64,000 nucleotides of DNA from Thysanoteuthis rhombus (GCA_963457665.1 OY735212.1:59853228-59917227); one strand, 5' to 3'. Positions 12,326-23,445 are shown, counted from the stretch's first letter. Numbers and translations: made by a program. Notes: generated by a model not told the origin, from the sequence alone.

Positions 12326-14703
12326 ATATTCAGGGGCAGTCTTTTCTTTAAAGATCATAACCCGTGTTAAATACAGATGGAAGGATGATACAGTCAAAAG
12401 CCTCTTAGAAACAACGATCCAAATGAAGGCTATCATACAATAAAGAGTTAGTCATTGAGATTTTGCAAATAATTCTCAACTCATCCATATTTTCGACAAC
12501 TGAGAAGTTCTGAAAATGTCAAAATGTTTTCCCCTCGATAAGTAGTAAAGGAGAAAAGAGAAAATGATTCTCTGTAACGCATTATGACAATGATGCGTAT
12601 GTGAGGCATACATGTAGACAGACACATGAACTGCTTGGCGAAGAAGTGGTTCCACCATAAATTATGTTAATCTTCCTTTTTGCCAAGGAGTACACCCTAG
12701 AAAAATCAGAAAGAAAAAGACAAAGCTTTATTCTTCCTCTTCGAAAAAATGTCTTACTCCTCAAGAAATAGGGGTGTGGTAAGAAAAAAAAGCGTGCATG
12801 ACGACTTCAACTAGAGTTAAGACCGGTCACTGCCAGACTTGACACAAATCAGCACTTGGAATAAATAATTATACATTCAGAGTGATTTTAAGGGAAAAAT
12901 AAAATCACTGATCAAAAATTGTCGAGTTTCGTTGGTTTTATTTCCCCCAAATTTCATATTCTACATTTACTTTCTCTTATAAGTTGTTTGAAAATTTTAC
13001 AAGTTGAAATTTGTCAATTAGAAAAAAAAAAAAAAAAAAAAAGTGAATAATTTTATTTTTCACGGCAATCATCCCCTAACGAAACTGAATAAATAACATA
13101 ACATTAAATAAATACGGAAAAGGAGATGCTTGTTCACGTGAACATCTTATCATAAAGTGTTCTGTTTAGGAGGACAAGACTTGAAGAATCTTGACCAGCA
13201 TTTTTATATAAGTCTATTCTCAAATTTTCTTTAGGAACAATAAAACATTGAAATTAGTATTATTAAATTTCTCAGCCTCAAAAAGTTGTATAGATGCATC
13301 TATTAGCAAAATAATGTGTAGGGAGACAAAAGAAAAAAAGTTATATCCAATAATTCTTCTTGAACCGGTTGATAAAATTGATGTGAGGTGACTACTACAG
13401 ACGGGAGTTGCGCATCTAAGACGATCGCATTGAAAAAAAATGTTTACTCATCGCATATATACGCATTGCCACTTTTAGTAGTAGCATGAAGAAGAAAAGT
13501 CAGAAATATATCAGAATAAGTTCAATATTAACTGACTAGCAGAAATTGCGTAATTTGAAAAAAAGAAAAAAAGATTGTAAGAAAAAAATTGACTACTTTT
13601 TCTAGTTTTTAAGAGATGTAAAACCGAACAAAAAATTGTAATTTGTTTAGTTAAAAAACATTTTCCGATTCCGAAATAATCGGGTATTGGCACAGCCGTC
13701 ATCGTGCGCGCTAATTCGGAGAGGAAAAAAAAGCCTTTAAAATTTTTCCGATTATTTTTTTTTTTCCTATCATGATCTTATAATTTGCTTTTTATCGCAA
13801 CTTTCTACTCAGACTGATTTTCCGGCAGTTAGCAAATAGAATTGATTGGAAATGATGCACAGCACTTCATAATAAAAAGCGGAAAAATTATAATCTGACA
13901 GACAGAAAAAAAAAGCGAAGAGTTAAAAACGATGTCAAGTTCCGAATAATTTTCTAGTCCTACAAAGTTTGTCTTACTCTTTGTAACTTGAACAATTTTT
14001 CTTTATAAGAATTGTGGCACAATAACATTTACTACCCTATTTTACAGCAGCAGAGGAGATATTTTCCTTTTTTGATATTTTTTGATTTTATTAATGTTGA
14101 AGTTTTAGTGAAGAAAAAATAGTCGATGTGATTGAAAAAGTGTAAAATGAAAAGAACTGAACTAAATAAAGCTAAAAATTCAAGACACGGATAAACTGCC
14201 TTTTTTGGACAAAACATGCTACTACTATGATCAGATCATATTGTAGCTTCTTTTTTCTTTTTGTTCTTTTCTTAGACAAGAAAAAGAAGGCGAGAATTGG
14301 AACAGTGGGCAAAGCTTCCAATTATTCTTGCAACATTGAACAGATACGCAGTTTTCTTTCAATCTTTTTTTTCATTGAAGAAAAGTAAATTTTTTTTTTT
14401 AGAGTCATTTTTTCTTTTTTTTTTTTTTTTTTTCTCTCTCAAAAGATCGACCAGGGAGAAAAATGATTGAAATACCAACATAGGTTTTGTGAGGCAAATG
14501 AAAAAAAAAAGGATTTTATAAGACGATGAGTAAAATGCAGAGCAGAGACATCTTCTTCTGCAGTAGAAGAACGAATGTAATGATAATAGAGACCGGCAGG
14601 GATCCGTGTGCATTTTATTATCATGGATTTCTCTCTTTTTAAAACTTTTAAAAAGATTTTTATCCACTCTCCAGAGATTCACAACGATAGTCATGCTTCC
14701 TAC

Positions 14704-14836
14704 CTTTAGCTAATTCCTCAGGAATCAAATGCTTATGGTCCTCAGATACAGGTTCTCCGATAACGAGAAGTAAAGCAGCTTTAGTCGCTGCTGCCGATCC
14801 AAAATCCTCCATCGTCGCCTGCGCCTGTGCAGCCAT
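14704..14836 (-). CDS. First coding exon of a MAP1/Futsch-family microtubule-associated protein (partial gene)
   Basis: MAP1-family proteins bind and stabilise microtubules in neurons and other cells; they have a conserved N-terminal region, a long variable middle and a conserved C-terminal light chain. The exon is 133 nt: 44 codons plus one base. An Ala/Gln-rich leader (residues 1-20) precedes a conserved-looking block, LLLVIGEPVSEDHKHLIPEE (residues 23-42), followed by LAK and a split Gly codon. This matches the MAP1 pattern from memory: hydrophobic strand, V(I)GE, (S/T)E.H, then a Gly that begins the GIRSWD-type motif of the next exon. The exon ends at a phase-1 donor, AAAG|GTAGGA, at 14704/14703. 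An in-frame TAA at 14861-14863 lies 24 nt upstream, so translation starts inside this exon. Codon 1 has T at -3 and G at +4; Met9 (14810-14812) has the stronger context ACGATGG and could be used instead. No downstream exon is visible, so only about the first 45 residues are here. Family assignment is by recognition, not alignment. Confidence 0.62.
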
Positions 14837-15160
14837 AGAATGGCAGGTGCTTGATGCCAGTTACATACAGGCAAGAAGAGAGGGGGAGGCGCTAACGAAC
14901 CCGAAACATGTAACGCCTCATTCTATTGGTTTATTCAAGCAAGACAGCTGCAGTACGTCAGCGCTGACCAATCAAAAGAGACGACACTCAGCCGCCACAG
15001 TAAGGTATCTATGCATGTGTGTGTGCGTGTGTATATGTGTGTGTCTCTCACTCACTCCCGATGTGACCGCAAAGCACGGAGCTCGAGGTAGATATATCTC
15101 GCTATCTATATTCGACTACACTGCCTATATTTACATATAGATAAATGTACACTATTATAG
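14837..15160 (-). promoter_or_regulatory. 5' flank / probable 5'UTR and promoter of the MAP1-like gene
   Basis: This is the sequence immediately upstream of the MAP1-like start codon. It is richer in C, G and CpG than the window average. It contains two CCAAT-type boxes in opposite orientations (ATTGG near 14933 and CCAAT near 14971) and a TG/CA-rich microsatellite at about 15015-15045. No convincing TATA box at a plausible spacing is visible, and the transcription start cannot be placed. An ATGTAA start-stop occurs at 14861-14866 on the minus strand and would be a minimal upstream ORF if transcribed. Promoter status is inferred from position and composition. Confidence 0.4.
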
Positions 15161-15195
15161 CTCAGCTGGTAATACACTTTCAAATTCAAAGTATG
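15156..15195 (+). repeat. tRNA-like A-box fragment (SINE head or tRNA relic)
   Basis: TATAGCTCAGCTGGTAATAC fits the Pol III A-box/D-arm pattern of tRNA genes. It is followed by ACTTT-CAAATTC-AAAGT, a 5-bp stem with a 7-nt loop like an anticodon arm, although position 33 is not T. No B box or acceptor stem follows, so this is not a functional tRNA gene. Confidence 0.4.
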
Positions 15196-15199
15196 TGTT

Positions 15200-18087
15200 T
15201 TTGTTTGGGAGCTGTTTTATTTTTGCGGATAAGATAAATTGTTGTTATGGCAATAATATTTGCTGGTTTCATTTCGACTTCGATTTAATTATCAGCTCTT
15301 GTCATTTTTTATGGGAACATCATGACTTGAACTCATTCAAAGTGAAGGTACCAAGCTGGTGAAGCACAGATGGACACCATTTCCGTTACGGATGCACGAA
15401 TTTAACACTCAAGTAATTTGTAATTATCTTTAGAATCGTGTTTCTGACTGTAAGTTGGCGTCAGGTTTAAGAATTACCGAAAAATAATGAATATCATGGC
15501 TATCTCGTGTAGAAACCGGAAAAAGACGTAAATTTTGAACGTAGCAAAGCTTACCAATCATTCGCGATTGGCCTTCCGTAGGATGAAAAGTAAGCACACT
15601 TGCGTTTCTCTAACTTGGTACCGTTATTTTGAAGGAGTGCCTAGAGAAAAATGTTAGAATAGTTTGTCGACATTGGAATTAAATATTTTAGGATAGGATT
15701 AAATTTCGTTTAGTGCTGGCTAAAATGTCAATATTGATGCTATGAAACGTTTAGTTTTCGATCTTAGCCTATGAAAGCTGCTATTTTCATGTCTTGAAGA
15801 GACGTACACTTCAGACAACGTTCCGAAAGAGATGATTAGGTTTGGTGTTTACATTTTCGTTGAAAATTTTACTCAAATTGAACAATCATTCGGAACAATC
15901 ATTAAATTAATGAATACTTTTGAGAAATATAATTAAACTGTTTTGAATCTGGCTTCTTTGCACCATTAGGGTAGAAATAGAGGCGCATTGCTTCTCCTTC
16001 CTTCCTTGTTATGGTTGGTCGAATTAGTAAAAAAAAAAAAAAAAATAATAACGTTAATGCCGGCTTCGATGTTTAATTTTCCGAATGACTATTTGGACAA
16101 TTTAAATCCCCTCTCAATCTATTTTTATGACTTTTTGATTAAGGAAATATATAAATAAAAAGTGACTAAACTCTGGCAAAAAGCTGGAGATTGACATAAG
16201 GGTGTAGCCGTATTATTCCGTGTCATTGACTATTAAATTTTCAAAACTAAAGAGGATTTTTTTTCCCATTCGTTTTATTTAATGACAATATTTTCTCATT
16301 ATGAATGTTTCATGCTTATAGAGAAAAAAAAATTGTTTGATATCTCATGAAAAGAAAACTGGAATCAATGTGATACCCAGTATGAAATGATTATCAAATG
16401 AATAAAATAAAACTAGGACCTTGGTTCGTTGAAAATGGATACAGGTTTTAAAATATCAAATATTATACCCTGATGAGGATGATACCACAATAATTAAATA
16501 TACAATTTCCCCCTTCTGGTAAAGAGGAAGGCGCTTGACATCCTGAACTATTCTCAAAATATTCTTGTAGTTTTTAATACATATTCTTCCCATGTTTTGT
16601 TTATTTCCTGCACATTTATTTCGATCAGCCTGTTTTCTGCTCATCATCAGGTGACCGGGCACCGGGTATTGTGCACTCTAGTGAGTAACACGACGTCAAC
16701 ACCCAGATCAGGTCACCTGATGATGATATTGCAGTGAAGAAAGTAAAAAGGTAAAACAATTCGTGAATGAGATTATCCGTTTATTGATTGAAATTACAGA
16801 TTATATTTGAAATGATTAAATTAGATTCTGAATTATCAAATTTTATTTTGATGATAACAAATGCTAAAGTGAATAATTTAGGAGATGTTGCATCTTCTGA
16901 AGTTATCACCAGCTAAGATCTCAATCCAATCTGAATATAGCCCCAAAATTCTAATAAAATTTTAGCAGTTGTTTTTGGTTGCAAAGAAGAATCTATGTAC
17001 TTATGTTTTGCTGTTTCCATGCATCTTGTCTTTCCTAGTTGCTCAATGCTAAAGAAAAATTAATTCAATTATTTTATACCATCTATACTTGAAATTCATA
17101 TAATGAATTAAAAAAACCTTTGATTCGTGTATTGCTTGTCATTAATTTGGTAGTTCTCTTGTCTCAGAGTTGAACAAGATAATTAAGGTCTTGTGTGTTG
17201 CTGCTTTCCATGAGTTTCAACATTTGCATTAATAATTATTCTTTTTTTGTGGTGGTTATTTTTTTCGTTAAAATTCCTTGAAGGTATTCATAGTGTTTGC
17301 TTCTGTGATTGATTCTTGGAGTAGATTATGCTGAGCCGACTCTAAGAATTTTTTTTTTTCAGGTTTGCACTAAACGCAACTAAAGCTGTCAGAATCACTT
17401 TGTATTCTTGACAGAAACCACAGAGATCCCAGCTGGGTGTCAAGTGAATTTTACTATAAAAAATCTAGACATAATTTGCAAGGGGAAAATTGTGAGGCCC
17501 ACGTGCCAGTATAGGTATAAAACAAAATAAGAGCAAAAACTATTGATCTTACTACTTTGTTCTAAGCTTATCTTCATTCTAACAGTTGTAGACTTTAATG
17601 TGGAATTCATATAGGCATATATAGTAGTCCATTTATTACACTCTGTCATTAATTCTGTCAATAAAACCCAACATTTCAGGAACCATGCCTGTCAATATAT
17701 ATATATATACCAATATATACCAAATGTCCATTGTCTGTATGTGCTTTTTTTATTTACCTATCATGAGGGTAAATGCTTTACACTCACCTGCAACACACTG
17801 ACTCCTCTGTCACAAGTTCACTTAGTACCCACATTCATTTATTAATGATTTCATTGGCGTGGAAACATTCTCTCTACACCATTGATAGACAGTAATTAAA
17901 AAGCCTAATGCCAAAACACCAGCATATACTTGCTCCAACCAGTATTTATCTGTAGAAAACTTTGTTTTCTTCCAGAGTCATGGCATTGAGAAGTAAGAGT
18001 CGAAGTAATAAATGAACAGAAGTTATTGGTGAAGCAGAAGAAATGTATATTATCTGGCATGAAATTATTAAGACTTGAAAATAACTG
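15200..18087. other. Intergenic, upstream flank of the MAP1-like gene
   Basis: The CpG-rich composition continues to about 16.8 kb and then falls away. It holds a poly(A) run near 16029, a perfect 16-bp inverted repeat at 16641-16726 (listed separately), and a short (AT)n at about 17695-17711. No coding exon with credible splice sites was seen. The 68-residue minus-strand frame at 16456-16662 is not recognisable. Confidence 0.35.
16641..16726. repeat. Inverted repeat, 16-bp perfect arms, 54-bp spacer
   Basis: Left arm 16641-16656 (TCATCATCAGGTGACC) is the exact complement of the right arm 16711-16726 (GGTCACCTGATGATGA). The spacer contains CCGGGCACCGGG and ACGACGTC. It could be the ends of a small palindromic element. 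Confidence 0.8.
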
Positions 18088-18480
18088 GCCTAGTTAGTCA
18101 CTCAATAGAAACCAAAAGGGACCATCTTTTGGCTGCATGCCGTATTAGGGATGATCAAGATTTGAAAAAGAGGTGATCAATGAATAAGTTACTTCTTTCA
18201 ACTTTTGTTGGGCGGTTATCACTAAGAAAGTCTGAATTTTCAAAAAACAGGCGTGAATGCTGGTGCAAACTGGGGGCAATTTAGCATAAACTTACTCTGC
18301 AAATTGAATCCCCTCCCCCGTAAAACCTTATTGTAGGGGGAAAAAAAATTCATAGACATAACGAGGAGTAAATTTTGAAAATTCCAGCCCTCTATCTCCT
18401 TTGGTAAGTCTTGTATGCATGATATAAACATACATAGCCAGACTGACTTGAAAACTGAAGAAATTTATTTTGACAGTTTT
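18088..18480 (+). repeat. Family C dispersed repeat, the fullest copy
   Basis: Landmarks: CTAGTTAGTCACTCAATAG; TTGAAAAAGAGGTGATCAAT; GCGGTTATCACTAAGAAAG; GGGGGCAATTTAGCATAAAC; a C/G-rich stretch; AAAATTCCAGCCCTCTATC; CATAGCCAGACTGACTTGAA. No ORF or terminal inverted repeat is evident. The same landmarks occur in eight copies in the window on both strands. Confidence 0.8.
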
Positions 18481-19406
18481 GGTTGACAGCCTCTAATAAT
18501 GCTTTTAGAGACCAGACAACTCAGTAACCTGTTGGGTCACCCTTTCAGAGAAATTAGTGCGATCTGATGTGACCAAAATGATCCTGTATTTTTACATATT
18601 TGCAAAATAAATGAGAGATAATAATTAGCATTCAATAGTTATCGCTCTAAACAAATCAGTAATTATAATATGTATTGGATTCAGTACGAATGCCAACCCC
18701 AATCTTGTTGTTCAATTGCAAGTCATCCAGATTTTTTCTGTATCCCTTAAGTTAGCATATCTTAGGGGTAGCTCATTTCAAAACCTTTGGCTCAAGTGCA
18801 CGTTTTTTGGCTACGTAGAGGTTACAAACAAGTGAACAAAATCAGACTTTCAGTTTTATAGATTTACTATTAAAAATGTAAAAAATGATTTCTTTTTCTA
18901 GTATTTTTAAGTATAAAGATTACTTTATATTGTATCATTAGATTACAAGAATGTTAGGAGAAACAGGATGACTAGGGTGTTGGAGACAAAGGAACAGGGT
19001 ACGCACTGCTTCTATTACAGCCTGTTGCAAAACAAATGGTGAATGCTACTTTCACTTTTGCCTTTTTTTCGTAAAAGTGGAAAAGTGGCATTAAGCAAAC
19101 TTTCAAAACACAGCAGATATCTGTATCTGTATGAAAATATATATATATATATATCAGAGGGAAACTCCTGTCAAACCTCCAACCTAGGGTCCCTGCTCCT
19201 ATTTGTGCCCCCTCAGTGGACCATAGACTACAAACCCTTGCTTTGGAGGGTAGGGATGAAACTGTGCATATTGCATTTCACCTTAACTCCATTGTTTGGG
19301 CTTCAGGGTTTATTCCACGCTCAGGCATTACCATCTATGGTTCTACTGTGACGTAAAATCTTTCAAAATATATCTTTGTTTACAGAGCCAAGCCATAATT
19401 TATGTA

Positions 19407-19441
<35 letters not shown>

Positions 19442-20585
19442 GAGCTAAAATTAGGTATTCTCATCTTAATTATGGTGGTGATATCTCAGTCATTGAATTT
19501 TGTTGATGTAATCAAGATTCCAAGGAAATATGTCTCACATCTGTCTCAGTTTTATGTATTCAATGTCTATCATCTCTCTCTCTCTCTCTCCTTTTTTAAT
19601 ATCCTTCCTCCAAATGATATATGTTCCATGCCTTTCTTTCACAATTTCTTTGTTTTATGTTCAAGAGAGGTTGATAGAGAGAGAACAAGTCATGCCCTTA
19701 ACACACAACCTTTCTATTTCCTATATAAAACCATCCTCACCAGAGGGTGACAAAGGATAGCCTCACAGCATTTGGAATCAATACTTTCATTTTTTGGTCA
19801 CTTCTGTTTTGCCTCAGTTGTTGCATTAGAACTGAGTATGCTTTGAAAAGCTTCCTGGATGATTGAACTCTCTTTTTGTTTGTGTAGTTAATGTTTTGGA
19901 CTGATCCATTCTACAGTTTTCTTTAGGTGTAGTATTCGAATGTGATGGTGGTGAACAGAGTTTTTTTCTATGGTAGCAATGCTACAACATTATATTCAGG
20001 TGATTAACAAGAAAAAGACATCACTCAGATCCAACGTTGTGTCATTGTTAGCACTGGGAAAATTCTGTTTACCACCATTACATTTAGGTAGTACACCTGA
20101 AGAGGGCCAGGGAATAGGTTGACCGAAACATCATATTGACAGCAACAAGATGTTTATTTGTCCAAAAAAACTTAATGAATGTTTATAACCCTTCTCGAAA
20201 CTTTAGACAAAATATTCTTCATTCTAACCAAAGTGGCAAACTCGACAAGCTCTTTACAATACATTAAAACAATAATTTTACACCCAACCTGAAAAATTTT
20301 TTTTTTGAGTCTAGCTTCTTCAGAATCAGAAATCTCGATGTAATATAGATCTATTGTTGTCACATTTTTTGTTGGCATTCAAATGCTTTATTATTTCTGA
20401 CTGAGAGATTCAGTTTATTTTGGAAACCCTTTCTCGGATGACCTACTGTGACCACTTTTCTGAAAGTAATGATGGGTTTGGTATTAAATTTGCTGTACAC
20501 ATTATTTCCATGAGATAAAATGTGTCAGGATCAATAAATTTCTATGTGTGCTCACAAAGCAAAAATGAATTATACGTGTTAGAAT
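18481..20585. other. Intergenic, no gene recognised
   Basis: AT-rich sequence with (AT)n at 19138-19155 and 19409-19441 and (TC)n at about 19570-19590. A GC-richer patch at 19160-19320 has an open frame read on the plus strand (from 19043), but most of it is low-complexity or unrecognisable. The degenerate hammerhead-like motif near 20092 is reported separately. Confidence 0.35.
20090..20140 (+). ncRNA. Degenerate hammerhead-ribozyme-like motif
   Basis: CCTGAAGAGGGCC ... GGTTGACCGAAACATC resembles the CTGANGA / stem II / GAAAC order of hammerhead cores in Penelope-like elements. The core carries CTGAAGA instead of CTGATGA, and stem II pairs poorly. Probably inactive. Confidence 0.25.
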
Positions 20586-21020
20586 CAGTGGCGTATGGTG
20601 CTTTGTATTTTGGGTGTGCTACAAATGCAAAAAATATAAAAATATTTTAGTGTGTGTAAAAAGAAATGGACAGTTGGAGCCTTTTTGGCACTGTGTAGGG
20701 AAGGTCGTCCGGATGGTAGAAATTAGAGAATTAATGGAAAATAGAATATGGATAATAAATAATCATCAGCAGAGAGTGCCTGGTCCAAATTTTGTTTTTC
20801 TCTAATGAATTCTCTTATTTCTTTTTATCTGTTTACTGTTTGTGATACCGAATGAGCAAGGGTATGAAACTTTACGATTTACAGTTGGGACCACCTTCCC
20901 TATATTGTATCAAAAAGACTCTCACTGTCTGTTGCTTTTTACTGACTCTAAAATATTCTTGCACTTTTCTGTATCCGTAACACAAAGCACACCCGAGATA
21001 CAAAGCACCATACACCACTG
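20586..21020 (+). mobile_element. hAT-type MITE, 435 bp, with intact TIRs and 8-bp target duplication
   Basis: The left end is CAGTGGCGTATGGTGCTTTG then TATTTTGGGTGTGCT. The right end is the complement of CAGTGGTGTATGGTGCTTTG then TATCTCGGGTGTGCT, giving about 35-bp terminal inverted repeats with three differences. Both sides are flanked by the identical 8-bp sequence GTTAGAAT (20578-20585 and 21021-21028). CAGTG termini plus an 8-bp duplication are diagnostic of hAT-superfamily transposition. No transposase is encoded, so movement required an element elsewhere. A second, truncated copy lies at 1-332. Confidence 0.9.
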
Positions 21021-21028
21021 GTTAGAAT

Positions 21029-21899
21029 ATAAAATGATTTATTGAAGTGATGAATGAGAGAATAATAGTTTATGGGGAGCCTAAAGCTATTTTATTTGGC
21101 AATTTATTTTTGATAATTCAAATTTTTAAATTTTAAGTTTTTCAAAAGTCTCAGCTCAACCTTATTGGGTACCTAATTCTCGTCTGCTTGCTTTCTTCTA
21201 TATGCCATATTCATATATAATATATAACGTTTTAGTATTTTATAAAACTTGGATATTAGAAAATATATTTTTGTCTTTCTTGAAATCATGAATTTTTATC
21301 TCTTTGGTGAAATTGAAATGAATGACCATTTGCCCGGCACTTGGACTTCAATTTGAGATCTTTGAAGCCTCAACATTTTTTATGGGTTTATGCTATTATG
21401 ATCTAAAAAGGAATGTTAACTCACTGAATTTTGGATTGTGTATTGTATTCATTTGTTAGATTGTAAGAGTTTGTCAACTCTATCTGATAATTTTGGTTCC
21501 CAACTGCTGACAACACCTACTTCTCAAATCTTTGTTTGTTTTTTCAATTCTGTCTTCTTTACTCACTACTTCTGGTTGCTGTTGGTGCAAGAATTAAATT
21601 GCAAGCTTTTTTTTCCCTAAATACCTACTGAGTCTATTATAGGAAGAGTTCTATCGTTTGTTTTGTAAGTGGACACGCATGCGATTAGTCAAATTACCTA
21701 CACTTCTTCATTATCAAATAATGCATTAATGAAAATTATTTGAGCAAATATAAACATAGATGAAGATAATGCTCTACTCATACTTTTAAGATGTACCTTG
21801 CATTGTTTAGTTGATCCCATGCAGTAATTAAACCGACTCAAGTTTCCATTTAATATTTCCCAACTCTTCATCCTTTTATGAAGAGAATGGATTACTTAG
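21029..21899. other. Intergenic AT-rich sequence, nothing recognised
   Basis: Low-complexity AT-rich sequence without a supported gene, RNA or repeat boundary. Confidence 0.3.
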
Positions 21900-22590
21900 T
21901 TTAGTCGGAGAAGGTGTAACAGTATTTGTCTTTGCTTGACCATTCTTTCTCTAGATCTGAAAGTGTTCACATTCTCTGCAGTGACTGTGACATAGTACTT
22001 GTCTATTGTCACTCCCTTTGTGAAAAACTGTTTCTCCGTACTAGTTTCAAGTTATGTTTGAAATTCATAGCCCTGGCCCCTAGTATGTATGTTTGTTTGG
22101 ACAGAGAGGACAACAACAACAGTGAATGTTGGTTGCACGAGATGCGGTAGGTGTCTATGATATCAGCCCTTCTGTGTCTGTATGTGAAAGTTGGTACATC
22201 AAGCTGCTGCAGTCTGCTACCATAAGGGACGTCCTTCAGTTCTGTAACTAATTCAGTAGCGGCTCTTTGCACTTTTTCAATTGCATCCTGGTCGTGATTC
22301 AACTGTATTTGTGAATATTTCCTTGTTCATGAACTTGAACGTGTGCCATAGGCACCCCAAAAACATTTGAACTTGTCCTCTATCAATTATGTATGCTGAG
22401 AAAATATGATTTTGTTGTCCACGTGCACTCCAAGGTTTTTCTCCACTTCCGTTTCCCCCCAGTGTGCTGTAGGTGCCGTCAGTTAGTTTCATGTGATATT
22501 TTCTCTTGAGATTATTTTTCTTGATATGAATCACCTTGCATTTTACTGGGCAGAATCTCATCTGCATTAAATTCATCTGGGAAATGTTTA
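21900..22590 (-). pseudogene. CR1-like non-LTR retrotransposon, C-terminal half of reverse transcriptase, decayed
   Basis: Read on the minus strand from the right, successive frames give QMRFCPVKCKVIHIKKNN, KRKYHMK, FKFMNKEIFTNTV, IEKVQRAATELVTELKDVPY, SRLQQLDVPTFTYRHRRADI and DTYRISC. Together these reproduce the order of the RT thumb and C-terminal region of CR1/L2/Jockey-group LINEs (W.M.FN..KC.V.HIG; F..K...LY..LVRP.LEY; E.VQR.ATKL...L..L.Y..RL..L...TL..RR.RGD.I..YK). Frameshifts separate the blocks and the copy is 5'-truncated, so it is a dead element of the same family as 4490-4760. The native element encodes an endonuclease and reverse transcriptase used for its own retrotransposition. 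Confidence 0.85.
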
Positions 22591-22599
22591 TAATTAAAA

Positions 22600-23445
22600 A
22601 TTCATTTAAATATGAGTCTATCAGGGAATTTTAAAACAAAGGATGAGTATAATGTGAATGAATATAGAAATATCTAGAAAATAAAACTCACTTTTTATTT
22701 GTTAATCAAATATTATCTACAAGCAGACTTTTTGGAGTTACTTTTGTCTTCTTTTTTCTTCATTCAAAATTTCTGTGTGTATTTTGGAAGGCATTTAGAA
22801 ATACTTAAATTGATGTTGTTTGAATGGTGTGTTCTGTGTTTTCAGATTTTAGTTGTTATTGTTGCTATTATTCATGTCTTAACTGCCATAGAGTGGCTTG
22901 CATTCATTCAAATGGACAAATTCAGGAATAGACTGTGCAGGCAGGTGATCGGTTAGTGCCAAAGCACCATGCAGTAATGGTTTGGGGGCCAATAATCCTT
23001 TTTGCCCTGGGGCCCAGATCACTGCCAGTCCACCCCTGGATGAATTAATGCTAGAAGATTGGCTGCTGGTGGCTTAGATTCACAGCCTGATAAGAAAACT
23101 TAGTTCCAACAAATTGAGAAAATAAATAAAACTAATGTTTGAAAATTTTATTTTTACTTGATTTTTAAGTTATAACCTCTTCCTATTGATTCATTTAGGT
23201 AAAATTTGTTAATTTGAATACTCTTTAAAATGGATTTTACTGCCATATAAGCTTGGTAGGAACATTTAATGTTAGATCTGAATATCAATGTAAGCAGAGA
23301 TACTAGTAGAGACCTCTAAGCCATTAATCATGATGCTTACCTATCATGCTACAAATGATCACACTTGACTGAATAATTAAAATCTGATACTATAATAGTC
23401 AATGAAATGTTATTGCAGAAGTTGATCAAAGATATTTTCAGAATG
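22600..23445. other. Intergenic sequence between LINE remnants
   Basis: Apart from the transposon tip at 22945-23040 nothing is recognised. A plus-strand frame at 22699-22956 (rich in Leu, Phe and Ile) is hydrophobic by composition of T-rich DNA and has no motif. Confidence 0.3.
22945..23040 (-). mobile_element. Terminal fragment of a degraded DNA transposon
   Basis: On the minus strand the segment starts TCCAGGGGTGGACTGGCAGT, then GGGCCCCAGGGCAAAAAGG. The GGGGCCC motif and CAGGG tip recur near 8186 and 33415. The opposite end was not found. Confidence 0.4.

Larger units (their letters stand above)
8300..14703 (-). other. Proximal part of first intron of the MAP1-like gene; CpG-rich, mostly unique
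   Basis: If the exon at 14704-14836 is real, this is intronic. Compared with the rest of the window it has few recognisable transposon copies (only the family C copy near 12 kb) and many more CpGs: I count 11 CpG in 9601-9900 against none in 2221-2520. It includes T-rich runs (14340-14440), homopolymer C/G tracts (about 12093-12141), an (AC)n(AT)n microsatellite at 12225-12258 and a short TTAC tandem near 10540. No exon on either strand is convincing. Cis-regulatory elements are plausible here but none can be named. Confidence 0.4.

Noticed and set aside
14359..14694. 111-codon minus-strand frame adjoining the MAP1-like exon
   Set aside because: It is intronic, lies beyond the donor site and is dominated by Lys/Phe from A/T runs; not a continuation of the exon.
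1..14703. Search for the second MAP1 exon on the minus strand
   Set aside because: No segment encoding a G(I/F).SWD-like motif bounded by an AG acceptor and GT donor was found by eye; the exon probably lies left of the window.
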